Origin: DT-111 sp965263225
GTDB taxonomy: Bacteria > Bacteroidota > Bacteroidia > Chitinophagales > Saprospiraceae
Length of the DNA: 64,000 nt
Assembly: GCA_965263225.1 (NCBI GenBank)
Contig: CBDHHG010000018.1
Span: forward strand, 49,235 to 113,234
Reading direction: 5' to 3'
This document shows, piece by piece, positions 25,991-33,794 of the stretch. The notes under the pieces were generated by a model. The model saw only the letters and a list, made by a program, of their open reading frames with translations, did not search any database and was not told the DNA's origin. The translations under genes and the position numbers were made by a program. The stretch's first letter is position 1; every line of letters starts with the position of its first letter.

Positions 25991-27265
25991 TTATCGAACA
26001 AACACGGTCTTCGTCAACTGACCAGAAGTCGCTTGCAGACGAAGCCAATATTGACCAGTAGGAATATGTGCAGGTAATTCTAGTGCAAAAGCACTTAAAC
26101 CTACCTCAGTGGAAAGAGAGCGGTGCCAAACGGGCTGCCCAAGTACGTTATATAGACTTACTTCTACCTCTCCTAATTGCTGCACCAAATCCAAACTCAA
26201 AGTGAATCGTCCTTGTTGAATCGGATTTGGATATATAGACCAGGATGCTCCTTTAGGCGCTAGATGATGATTGGATGACAGCAGGCCCAAGTCAATTTGT
26301 TCGAAGGTTGCTGTCCCACCAGAACTAGAACCCGAAAAATCAACAAATACGAGCTTATACAAATGATTATCTGGCATCTTGACTATGTAACTAAGACTAT
26401 CTTGTAATACCCATCCGATTTGGAAATCAAACCGCTTCCAGTCCGAGCCAATTACATCTATCCTATCCTCAAAAGATATGTTGGTACTAACATCTACGTC
26501 AGCTACTGCCACCCCTTTCACCTCGGCAATTTTTAGATTGGGATGACTCAGGATACCGGTCACCTCATACGAAGTACTGTCCTGAGGAAGGATCGTTTGA
26601 TAACGGCCATACATCAGGTCCCATTTCTCAGGGATCGTGCTGATCGTCGTGTTGGAAGAAAAAGAGAAGAAGGCGAAGCCAGCATCTGCAAAATCTGCTT
26701 TGTCTATTGTTGCTGCGCGTTCATTGCTACCATCTAAATCTGCATGTCTGAAATAATACGTACTACTCACTAGAGAATCGATCTTCATCTTCTGGTAGCT
26801 ACCATCCCTCATCTTGATAACAAAGACCTTGTTCCCAATAACTTGATTGATTTGCGGGTTGTACATCCCCCAACCATAATCTAAGGGATTATCAATCATT
26901 CTTCCACTATTGAAAGCACCATTACTCCATGACTCTTCACTGTTTACCAGACGGTTTTCCACGATATCACTCGTTGCTATTTCATCAGTGAAGTTATTGG
27001 TTGGTGCATAGTACAGTTCCAGGGGAGGAGGGGTATTGGTGAGAGCTGCCGATTCATTTATATGGATTCCAGCATCTTGCAAACCAAAAGCGGTAAAAGC
27101 CAAGTCCCAGGACTCATTAGGAATAGCCGTAGACTCGAATCCTTCCAACGTAAAAAAAACTTGGTTGACATAACTGTTTCCTGTCGAGATTTCCCTAAAA
27201 GAAGATTGGCTATGCAATAAGCTTGTGCTTAGGAATAACAGGGTTAGGTGTATATGTATTTTCAT
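25991..27265 (-). CDS. HmuY-like heme-binding protein with T9SS sorting domain
   Basis: A 424-residue secreted protein with a signal peptide. The segment reading STGNSYVNQVFFTLEG and NESWDLAFTAFGLQ is like the start of the HmuY family, proteins that take heme from host or environmental hemoproteins and pass it to a TonB receptor. The C-terminal 75 residues form a type IX sorting domain (SIYPNPIQQGRFTLSLD, VEVSLYNVLGQPVW, TGQYWLRLQ, TVFVR), so the protein should be exported through T9SS and attached to the surface. A 23-bp dyad lies 12 bases upstream of the start and is likely an iron-responsive operator. The heme receptor gene follows. Confidence 0.85.
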   Translation of the reverse strand: MKIHIHLTLLFLSTSLLHSQSSFREISTGNSYVNQVFFTLEGFESTAIPNESWDLAFTAFGLQDAGIHINESAALTNTPPPLELYYAPTNNFTDEIATSDIVENRLVNSEESWSNGAFNSGRMIDNPLDYGWGMYNPQINQVIGNKVFVIKMRDGSYQKMKIDSLVSSTYYFRHADLDGSNERAATIDKADFADAGFAFFSFSSNTTISTIPEKWDLMYGRYQTILPQDSTSYEVTGILSHPNLKIAEVKGVAVADVDVSTNISFEDRIDVIGSDWKRFDFQIGWVLQDSLSYIVKMPDNHLYKLVFVDFSGSSSGGTATFEQIDLGLLSSNHHLAPKGASWSIYPNPIQQGRFTLSLDLVQQLGEVEVSLYNVLGQPVWHRSLSTEVGLSAFALELPAHIPTGQYWLRLQATSGQLTKTVFVR

Positions 27266-27276
27266 CTAGATTATTT

Positions 27277-27299
27277 TTATTTAGACAAAATCTTAATAA
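27277..27299 (-). promoter_or_regulatory. Iron-regulator-like 23-bp dyad before the HmuY-like gene
   Basis: TTATTTAGA-CAAAA-TCTTAATAA (written on the + strand): the two 9-base arms match at 8 of 9 positions. It ends 12 bases before the start codon (27265), so bound protein would block transcription or translation initiation. The same arm and spacing recur at 47305-47327. AT-rich dyads of this form are known to me upstream of iron and heme genes in Bacteroidota; the regulator (Fur-type) is inferred. Confidence 0.55.
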
Positions 27300-27389
27300 A
27301 TACCCCGCAAAAGTAATCCTCAGGAAAGGCTTGGACAATACCCATTTTTGGTAAGATTGTGTGGAACCTCTACCCAATGTATCCATTGT

Positions 27390-27414
27390 GATTAGGTAGT
27401 CTTACTACCTAATC
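27390..27414. promoter_or_regulatory. 25-bp perfect palindrome in the HmuY-ChaN intergenic region
   Basis: GATTAGGTAGT-CTT-ACTACCTAATC pairs perfectly over 11 bases. The 465-base gap between the divergent HmuY-like and ChaN genes otherwise contains only short frames without support. The palindrome lies about 125 bases from the HmuY start and about 320 from the ChaN start. It may be a regulator site or a hairpin terminating an unseen transcript. A related half-site (CCTATTGATTAGG) occurs near 25965. Confidence 0.45.
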
Positions 27415-27730
27415 ATGAGTATCGTAAAGCCAATTTTTGGTTAACAAAAAGTCTTAGTCTCAGAGTTGGCGAAACTCAAATGGAAGCAAGATATAGCCCT
27501 TGTAAAACTGCTATATCCTCATCGAGAAACGCTAAAGTAGATGAAGAAGAAGCGTACACCTCTACCCAGGTTTTATGTCAGTCCATTGTAAGATTTGGCA
27601 CCGAATTTGGAATTTTAAACGCTCCCTTTTTAAAACTAATGACAGCTAATTTATACCTTCAGCCAGCTAAAGTCCACCTATAGAGATGGGCGGCATCCAT
27701 TACATCAGCTTTTATACTAATTATCTGATA

Positions 27731-28603
27731 ATGACTAATTCTCTCATTTACAAACCCTTTATTCTTGCTGTGTCCATCCTATTATTGCCATTAACTACTT
27801 CATGGGGGCAACAGAATCCAGCCTATCAGCTCTTCAACCAAAACGGCCAAAAGATCTCTTATGGTAAGATGTTGAAGAAACTTAAAAAGGCAGACATTAT
27901 TCTTTTTGGGGAGTTTCACAATAACCCGATCTGTCATTGGCTTCAACTAGAGCTTGCTCAAGATTTGCTAACTGATAAGCTGGTAATTGGAGCAGAGATG
28001 TTTGAACGAGATTCCGAGAAAGAACTCTCCGATTACCTGAGCGGGACCATCGATGCGGTTGGCCTAGATAGTTTAGTCAAATTGTGGCCAAATTATGAGA
28101 CCGACTATCAACCAGTAGTTGATTTGGCAAAGGAAGAGGGAATTCCTTTTGTTGGCACAAACATTCCTCGGAGATACGCTAATTTGGTATACAAAGAGGG
28201 TTTCGAAGCATTAGACACATTGAGTATGGAAGAAAAATCTTGGATAGCACCACTACCGATTGCTTATGATCCGGAACTTCCGGGCTATAAAAAAATGCTG
28301 GATATGATTTCTGGGCATGGCGGAGAAAACTTCCCTAAGGCTCAAGCGATCAAGGACGCCACCATGGCTCACTTTATCCTTAAGTATCACAAAGCTGGTG
28401 GTCTTTCTCTGCACCTCAATGGGACCTACCACTCTGATAACTTCGAAGGTATCCTTTGGTATCTACAATCCCGCGCACCTGATTTCCAATACTTGACCAT
28501 CAGTTCAGTAAAGCAAAGTCAACTAAAGAAATTAAACCCAGAAAACAAAGGCAGAGCCAGTTACATTCTAGTTGTCCCGGAAAACATGACTACAACCTAT
28601 TAA
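27731..28603 (+). CDS. ChaN family heme-binding lipoprotein-like protein
   Basis: A 290-residue protein with a signal peptide (start MTNSLIYKPFILAVSILLLP). The core segments ADIILFGEFHNNPICHWLQL, VIGAEMFERDSEKEL, LAKEEGIPFVGTNIPRRY and SLHLNGTYHSDN match the ChaN fold, whose members bind heme dimers with exposed Tyr/His residues. The family is iron-regulated. It faces away from the HmuY-like gene across a 465-base region, completing a heme-uptake locus. ATG 27731 is preferred to an upstream ATG at 27686 because it begins the signal peptide directly. Confidence 0.88.
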   Translation: MTNSLIYKPFILAVSILLLPLTTSWGQQNPAYQLFNQNGQKISYGKMLKKLKKADIILFGEFHNNPICHWLQLELAQDLLTDKLVIGAEMFERDSEKELSDYLSGTIDAVGLDSLVKLWPNYETDYQPVVDLAKEEGIPFVGTNIPRRYANLVYKEGFEALDTLSMEEKSWIAPLPIAYDPELPGYKKMLDMISGHGGENFPKAQAIKDATMAHFILKYHKAGGLSLHLNGTYHSDNFEGILWYLQSRAPDFQYLTISSVKQSQLKKLNPENKGRASYILVVPENMTTTY

Positions 28604-28853
28604 TATCGCTTGTGAAAGTAATGTCCTAAAAAACTGATTACCAGATTACTACTTACTATCTTCGGCTAGAAGTAGAAGCTTTGAACACCATCAAATGAGC
28701 ATGTGGGCTTTTCCTTGCATTGGTGGGAGGGATGATTAATATCAGTACCTCAACTGACTAAGGTGCTAGCCTTGCCCCTCTATCTGGAATAACTTGCCGC
28801 AAAAAGGAATGTTATGACCCAGCTGCAAGTCGAGCAACTCGCTCAATCCCAAC

Positions 28854-29843
28854 ATGAAAAAGAAGGATCTCCCTGACTTCAAATTGGTCGAAACGCACAT
28901 CTCTTGGCTACTCCTTGGTCCTGAGTATGTTCTCAAGATCAAAAAACCAGTGCAATACTCATTTCTGGATTTTTCCACCATCAAGAATCGGAAGTACTAT
29001 TGTCAAGAAGAAGTACGCCTCAATCGTCGGCTGAGCCCAAGCATGTATCTAGGGGTGATTCCCATCAGAGCTTTTGCAGATAAGATCTTGACAGGTGATA
29101 ATGATGGAGAAATCATTGACTACGCGGTGCTCATGCGTAGAATGGACGAAAGTAAACAGATGGATCTTCTCTTGCGAAAAGATAGGGTCAGTCCAGAACA
29201 AATTGGGCAAGTTGCTGAACAATTGGCCCAATTTCATTTGGAGGCCCAACAGGTCAAAACGCCAGTTGAACTGGAGCAGATGCAGACTGACTTTGCGGAT
29301 GTATTGAATGTGAAACCACAGCTAAGTAAGCTTTTGGGAAAAAAAGCTCTCCATTCTTTAGATAAGATCGTTGACTCTGCCCTGTCATTTCTGGAAGAAC
29401 AGGCTTTTCAGCTCTACGTTAGAAAAATGCAGGGCTGGACGGTGGATGGGCATGGAGACCTTCACTCAAGAAATATCTTCCTTTTAGATACCCCTGTAAT
29501 CTTTGATTGTATTGAATTTGGTGATCATTTCCGTGAAATAGATGTACTAGATGAGTTGGCCTTTCTATGCATGGATCTTAACTTTCATAACCGTTACGAC
29601 CTAGAAGCGCATTTCTTACGAATTTACCTCCGACAAAATCCTTGCATGACAGGGGAAATTGATCGCCAGCTATTTTTGTACTATAAACTATATCGCGCTA
29701 ACGTCAGGTTCAAGGTAGAGTTGTTGCAGGCCGCAGAGCAAGATCAGCCGAAGCGAAAGCAGCTGCAACGCATAAGACGATACTTTGAGCTGATGCAAAC
29801 TTATCAGGAGCAACTGCAAAAACTACCCAATCAGTTGATCTAA
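28854..29843 (+). CDS. Aminoglycoside phosphotransferase-like kinase, COG2187 type
   Basis: A 329-residue protein-kinase-fold protein. The catalytic loop is HGDLHSRN (His200, Asp202, Asn207), followed by VIFDCIEFGDHFREIDVLDELAFLCMDL, the DxE/DFG-like metal-binding segment of this family. COG2187 proteins are usually fused to a P-loop kinase domain (COG0645); here the P-loop half is a separate gene at 31126-31671 on the other strand. The substrate is unknown. The stop codon touches the start of a palindromic repeat element. Confidence 0.88.
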   Translation: MKKKDLPDFKLVETHISWLLLGPEYVLKIKKPVQYSFLDFSTIKNRKYYCQEEVRLNRRLSPSMYLGVIPIRAFADKILTGDNDGEIIDYAVLMRRMDESKQMDLLLRKDRVSPEQIGQVAEQLAQFHLEAQQVKTPVELEQMQTDFADVLNVKPQLSKLLGKKALHSLDKIVDSALSFLEEQAFQLYVRKMQGWTVDGHGDLHSRNIFLLDTPVIFDCIEFGDHFREIDVLDELAFLCMDLNFHNRYDLEAHFLRIYLRQNPCMTGEIDRQLFLYYKLYRANVRFKVELLQAAEQDQPKRKQLQRIRRYFELMQTYQEQLQKLPNQLI

Positions 29844-30006
29844 GTATGAGGATATAATTAGGCTAAAGTATCTGACTAAGGGAGTTTTCAATCTAGGCAA
29901 GGCGCAAAAACCGCGGATAGCCATAGCTAACCAAGGATTTTTGCAACGTAGCATAGGTTGAAAAATGCCCGTCATATCTTCTAGGATAATTGTATCCTCA
30001 TACTTA
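29841..30006. mobile_element. MITE-like palindromic element with 13-bp inverted ends
   Basis: AAGTATGAGGATA (29842-29854) is an exact inverse of TATCCTCATACTT (29993-30005); the match extends to 18 of 19 bases. The interior (about 29884-29972) folds into a long imperfect palindrome around TAGCCATAGCTA, pairing TTTTCAATCTAGGCAAGGCGC with the matching segment near 29942-29975. No coding frame exists. The ends match the arms at 21752-21785. It fits a miniature inverted-repeat element or REP-like sequence and fills the 285-base gap between two genes. Confidence 0.65.
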
Positions 30007-30128
30007 TAATCAAAGACATTAGTACCAGACATGCCTAGACTTGATAGAAGTCAGTCTGTACAATGGGTAAAGATCAACGCACTACAAGGTTCTGAAGAAT
30101 ACCTTGTCAGTACTATAAAACAAGAGCG

Positions 30129-30626
30129 ATGATCCTACTAATCTACGGCTTGATTGCGGCTCCCATTTTATGGATGCTTTTTACACCCATCGTATTGATC
30201 ATTGACACCACACAAGGGGTGTACAAGGTACGATGGAAGGGGATTGCTTCCTTTGAAATGAGCATCCAAAAAGATGAGCCGATTCTACAACTAAGGATTT
30301 GGTTTTGGAAAAAAGACTTTCATCTGCTTGAATCTTTATCGAAATCGCGAAAACCGGATTCAGAGAAAAAAACCGAAAAGCGGAAACCTAGAAAGAAAAG
30401 GAATTGGAGAAGACTTGGCCTGCGGCTAGTCAGAAGCTTCCAAGTGAGGCAATTTGCCATAAAGCTAGATACGGATGATTACGTATTGAACAGTTATCTA
30501 TACCCTATTTTCCACTTGCTCAATTCCAAGTCGCTACATCTAGGCATCAATTACCAGGGAGAATCCTCTTTGCAACTGCAAATTGAAAATCGACTGATCC
30601 GCCTTCTTAAGGCGATACTGTTTTAG
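30129..30626 (+). CDS. DUF2953-like membrane protein
   Basis: A 165-residue protein with one or two membrane segments at the N terminus (residues 1-30) followed by a charged region with a Lys-rich stretch (EKKTEKRKPRKKRNWRRL, residues 78-95). The pattern of an N-terminal hydrophobic anchor, a WKGIASFEMSI strand and a C-terminal LHLGINYQGESSLQLQIENRL segment resembles DUF2953 (YtfI). The next gene is a GerW/YtfJ protein, and ytfI-ytfJ pairs are conserved in other bacteria, which supports this call. Confidence 0.65.
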   Translation: MILLIYGLIAAPILWMLFTPIVLIIDTTQGVYKVRWKGIASFEMSIQKDEPILQLRIWFWKKDFHLLESLSKSRKPDSEKKTEKRKPRKKRNWRRLGLRLVRSFQVRQFAIKLDTDDYVLNSYLYPIFHLLNSKSLHLGINYQGESSLQLQIENRLIRLLKAILF

Positions 30627-30708
30627 AACTGATTTAACTTTTTCATCTGGATTACAGGTGAAGAACTTAGTTCATAATGAAAACAATTGTTCACCAAACA
30701 TTCAAATC

Positions 30709-31071
30709 ATGGAAGTGCATATTGAAAATTTAATGGACAAGATTACCAACTTCATTCAAAAAGAAGCAAGGTCCGAGACCGTGATCGGTGAGGCATTTAC
30801 ATTAGGAGAGTACCACTGTATTCCAGTCATCCGAGTAGGAATGGGGTTTGGAACTGGTGCTGGAGAAGGTGATGACCCGAAGAAGGGTCATGGCGAGGGA
30901 GGCGCAGGTGGTGCCGGCGTTGGCATTGAACCGATAGGGTTCTTGGTTTCTAGGGGAGATGCGATCTCCTTCGTCAGTACCAAAACCAATCGGGGAATAG
31001 CTGCTGCTTTCGAAAAAGTACCAGACTTACTTGAGAAGTATTTGGAAAAACGCGCTCCAACCGAAGCCTAA
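30709..31071 (+). CDS. ytfJ: GerW/YtfJ family protein
   Basis: A 120-residue cytoplasmic protein. The family hallmarks are VIGEAFTLGEYHCIPVIRVGMGFGTGAGEG and GGAGGAGVGIEPIGFLVSRGDAISFV, with a Gly-rich loop near residues 45-70. GerW is known from Bacillus spore germination but is widespread in bacteria that do not form spores, including Bacteroidota. ATG 30709 is chosen over the upstream GTG at 30658. It follows the DUF2953-like gene at 82 bases. Function here is unknown. Confidence 0.92.
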   Translation: MEVHIENLMDKITNFIQKEARSETVIGEAFTLGEYHCIPVIRVGMGFGTGAGEGDDPKKGHGEGGAGGAGVGIEPIGFLVSRGDAISFVSTKTNRGIAAAFEKVPDLLEKYLEKRAPTEA

Positions 31072-31097
31072 AAAGAAACATTGAATTTGCTCGTTTG

Positions 31098-31151
31098 ATA
31101 AGGGTGTAGTATCGAAAATTGAGACTCAAGTCTTTGATAAGGCACCCTTAT
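31098..31151 (+). terminator. Large hairpin with U-tract after the GerW gene
   Basis: ATAAGGGTG (31098-31106) pairs with CACCCTTAT (31143-31151), followed by TTTTTT; the loop contains a further palindrome, TTGAGACTCAA. It is a good rho-independent terminator for the plus-strand operon but lies partly within the 3' end of the convergent AAA kinase gene (31126-31671). Confidence 0.6.
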
Positions 31152-31671
31152 TTTTTGGCTCCGAATGCACATAAGCAATAATTTCTTCAATTAGATGCTC
31201 ACGATTAGTGTTATCAGACTGTAAGCGCAAGTGGGGATCCGAGATCGGCTCATAAGACGCCTTGATTTTCTGATAGACCTCAAAATTGGCCTCGCTGTAA
31301 GCCCGCCTTTTACTCACCCGTTTTCGAATTACCTCAATATCTGCCCATAGTTCGATCCAATGTACTGGAACGCCTTCGGAGGCTGCAAGTTGCTTGAACC
31401 TAGAACGCAAATTTTGTCGGTAGAAGGTACCATCGATAATCACTACTTTCCCCTCTCGAATCGCATTTCTTGCTCTATCCAGGAGTGTTGAATACACTTT
31501 TTTTTTCGTTTCTTGATCATATTGACCTCGCAAACCCAATTCTGCCCGAAGCATATCGGTATTGAAGTGAGCAGCGGAGATTCGTTGACTTAGAATAGTA
31601 GCTATCGTAGTTTTGCCGGTTCCAGGAAGGCCCGTAATAATCAAAAGCTCTGGCGTTTGTATTGTAGTCAT
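31126..31671 (-). CDS. P-loop NTPase, COG0645-type kinase
   Basis: A 181-residue small-molecule kinase of the zeta-toxin-like/AAA_33 type. Walker A is GLPGTGKTT near residues 13-21; later motifs are VVIIDGTFYRQNLRSRF and HWIELWADIEVIRKRVSKR. Start ATG 31671; the TTG at 31692 is less likely. Such domains are often fused to the COG2187 phosphotransferase domain, whose gene lies 1.3 kb away on the opposite strand (28854-29843), suggesting the two act together. The substrate is unknown. The stop lies within the terminator hairpin of the GerW operon. Confidence 0.88.
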   Translation of the reverse strand: MTTIQTPELLIITGLPGTGKTTIATILSQRISAAHFNTDMLRAELGLRGQYDQETKKKVYSTLLDRARNAIREGKVVIIDGTFYRQNLRSRFKQLAASEGVPVHWIELWADIEVIRKRVSKRRAYSEANFEVYQKIKASYEPISDPHLRLQSDNTNREHLIEEIIAYVHSEPKNKGALSKT

Positions 31672-31860
31672 GAAAAAATCGATTTCCTGCAATTTCCTGA
31701 TTTCTACTAGGCTCCAAGATGTCTTTTATCACTCCCTTAAGTGATTTATTACTAACAAGACTAGTAGTTTCATTGATCATCTACTGAATCGGTGTAAGTT
31801 GAATCCCCCAGAGAATGGGCGATAAGTCATAAAACTTCATCAAAACTTGCATTAGATAGG

Positions 31861-31988
31861 AATCCTAACTAAATTTGTGTCATCTTAGAAAATAATCTTT
31901 TGTATGGGTCGTCCAGCAATAGTTAGGATCTGCTTGGGCGATGTAATAGCAATGGGTATTTTCCATTTATCCAATAAAGTTAGGATTG
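31861..31988. promoter_or_regulatory. Three AGTTAGGAT repeats before the 32007 gene
   Basis: AATCCTAACT (31861-31870) is the exact reverse complement of AGTTAGGATT (31979-31988), and AGTTAGGATC lies between them (31921-31930). They lie in the 335 bases between the AAA kinase and the secreted-protein gene, the only gene-free interval there. The repeats could be operator sites for a dimeric regulator; no matching promoter was found with confidence. Confidence 0.35.
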
Positions 31989-32006
31989 CTAACAAAAAAA
32001 TTCATA

Positions 32007-32738
32007 ATGAAACATCTAGTATTAATTCCTGCCGTAGTTCTTATTGCAGGCACACTATTTGCTCAGGGCCAAAATGAGGAGCCGAGCTTCAAGACGTCAA
32101 CGGATCTTTCAATTCTCAACACCTCAGCCGTTTTTGATGAGCGTCTCGATCAGTTAATCTTCAGTATCGAAGTAGAAGGAGAGGCCGGTGCTTCTGTGCC
32201 AAAAGCAGTGGGACAACTGGATGGTGCCCCGGTATTAGGTTACGTATTTCCGACCACACTTAAGCCTACTGATGTCGGCTTTGGCACTACTGAGGGCATT
32301 GTTGCCCTGGCATTAACTTCACACCCTGATTTTGATGACACTCCCTTTTGGGATGAAAATAGCGACCAAGACTTTGCCAATGATGGCGTAGTTTGGCATC
32401 CACACTGGGTTGTGCTTCACGAAGACAAGCGGGTTGCGGGAGGCCTGTCTGTGAAACAATTCAACCCTGAGAAAGACAAGGTAAAGCTTCCTCCGACCAA
32501 TCCTGGCATGCCGATGTACATGGATTCTCCTGGCTTTCCGGTAATTACCAAGGGTAAGATGATTCGGGTAGTCGTACCTGCCTACCGAATGAATCACCAA
32601 ACTGATTTTAGTTTTGATGCGGTAACGGCTTACATGCAAGTCAACGGCTCAAAGCCAGATCTACCAATGCTAGGAGTATATTCCGTCTATTCCATCGCTT
32701 CTGGCGATCTTTCCTTACTCTACAAGGTTTCCAAGTAG
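32007..32738 (+). CDS. Secreted hypothetical protein
   Basis: A 243-residue exported protein (signal MKHLVLIPAVVLIAGTLFAQ) with no recognised family. The mature part shows VAVGQLDGAPVLGYVFPTTL-like strands, a conserved-looking VWHPHWVVLHED segment near residue 125, and two Pro-rich stretches. It starts at ATG 32007; the TTG at 31986 gives a poor signal peptide. The DUF2024 gene begins 24 bases after the stop, so the two are likely co-transcribed. It may bind a metal through the WHPHW cluster, but this is a guess. Confidence 0.7.
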   Translation: MKHLVLIPAVVLIAGTLFAQGQNEEPSFKTSTDLSILNTSAVFDERLDQLIFSIEVEGEAGASVPKAVGQLDGAPVLGYVFPTTLKPTDVGFGTTEGIVALALTSHPDFDDTPFWDENSDQDFANDGVVWHPHWVVLHEDKRVAGGLSVKQFNPEKDKVKLPPTNPGMPMYMDSPGFPVITKGKMIRVVVPAYRMNHQTDFSFDAVTAYMQVNGSKPDLPMLGVYSVYSIASGDLSLLYKVSK

Positions 32739-32762
32739 CACTTCCCGATAAATTCAAATATC

Positions 32763-33041
32763 ATGCAGTATAAACCAAAAAAGGTCAACGTTTGGGACAC
32801 TTATGTCACCCGCAAAGACGGAGGGCTAATGCATTTCGACATTCTTGCTCCGGTGGAAATTACCGATCCCCAACTCATATACGAATATGGACAAGTCTAT
32901 TTAAGCACGAAAGGGCAGGGGGGACAAACTTTAAGGTCAGAACAATGCCGATTCTGTCATGTAGAACAACTTCGACCAGAGTGGGAGGAAGATATTACCA
33001 ACAAAGGATTCTTTGTAATAGAGATGGAGGGATGTGAATAG
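32763..33041 (+). CDS. DUF2024 family protein
   Basis: A 92-residue cytoplasmic protein. The family pattern is KVNVWDTYVTRKDGGLMHFDI at the N terminus (a strand-turn-helix), then a CRFCHVEQ metal-like motif near residues 60-67 and NKGFFVIEMEGC at the end. A structure of this family shows a small alpha/beta fold; the function is not known to me. It follows the secreted-protein gene at 24 bases. Confidence 0.9.
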   Translation: MQYKPKKVNVWDTYVTRKDGGLMHFDILAPVEITDPQLIYEYGQVYLSTKGQGGQTLRSEQCRFCHVEQLRPEWEEDITNKGFFVIEMEGCE

Positions 33042-33166
33042 TTTGGGCCTAGTATTGACGATCGATCCGGACAGACTTAGGTTGGAGTTGGTCAACTGTA
33101 ACAAGAAAGTAACGTAGAAAAACCAATGATCAACTAGGCCATACCTATGTATCTGATGACAGCCAG

Positions 33167-33191
33167 ATCAAGCCGTGATCCGCGGCTTGAT
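33167..33191. terminator. 9-bp stem hairpin between convergent genes
   Basis: ATCAAGCCG (33167-33175) pairs with CGGCTTGAT (33183-33191) around a 7-base loop; flanking CAGC/GCTG extends the stem weakly. It lies between the DUF2024 stop (33041) and the convergent gene stop (33220), fitting a terminator for either strand. Confidence 0.6.
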
Positions 33192-33219
33192 GCTAGCTGT
33201 GCAATTGTAGAACGCATGT

Positions 33220-33684
33220 TTACTTTTTGCCGGAATTTTCGGCCATAAACGCCATCATCTTTTTGAATTCATCTTTGAATTGATCCAGCTCCACACCATT
33301 ACCTTGAATAATCATACTGAAGGCTCTTGTTGAAGAAGCAGATACGATAGCTTCCTTCACTTCGTCCTCGGATGCCCCCATCGCCTTGGCCACCTCCGTA
33401 TGATAATAGATGCAGTAATCACAAGGGATTTGCGCTGCAACTGCCAAGTTGATCAGTTCTCGATACTTGGGAGGGATGGCATTTTGCGGGCCATTGGCAG
33501 CATTGAAGTAAGCCCACATGCCCGGCACTTGATAGTCCGGAATAATCTCGAAGATCGTTGGATAAAAACCGAAGGTACCAATGATTTCATTTTTGGTTTT
33601 TTGGATGGTAGCCTTATCAGTCGTTTGTGCAGAAAGGGATAGGGAAAATAGTAGTACAAGACTTGTGATAAATAGGTTTTTCAT
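33220..33684 (-). CDS. AhpD/carboxymuconolactone decarboxylase-like protein, exported
   Basis: A 154-residue protein with a signal peptide (MKNLFITSLVLLFSLSLSAQ). The AhpD-like redox motif is present: Cys88 and Cys91 with His95 in CDYCIYYHTEVAKAMG, as in alkylhydroperoxidase D. The family is usually cytoplasmic, so export is a notable difference. It may act as a peroxide-reducing or thiol-disulfide enzyme in the periplasm. It is followed (on the minus strand) only by the terminator at 33167. Confidence 0.88.
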   Translation of the reverse strand: MKNLFITSLVLLFSLSLSAQTTDKATIQKTKNEIIGTFGFYPTIFEIIPDYQVPGMWAYFNAANGPQNAIPPKYRELINLAVAAQIPCDYCIYYHTEVAKAMGASEDEVKEAIVSASSTRAFSMIIQGNGVELDQFKDEFKKMMAFMAENSGKK

Positions 33685-33794
33685 TAGGGTACATGGTTTA
33701 TGGTTAAAGATTTTTTCGAGGGCTACGCCCTGCTCACCACAAACCTAGATGACTCTAGTTTACAGCCTCTTCGCTATTGTTGTAAATGTCTCTA

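Noticed and set aside
27480..27683. 67-residue frame between HmuY-like and ChaN genes
   Set aside because: No signal peptide or conserved-looking pattern, and it fills regulatory space between divergent genes.
30000..31000. Possible CRISPR-like or tandem repeat in the Gly-rich GerW segment
   Set aside because: The Gly-rich loop is the normal GerW motif; there is no DNA repeat array with spacers.
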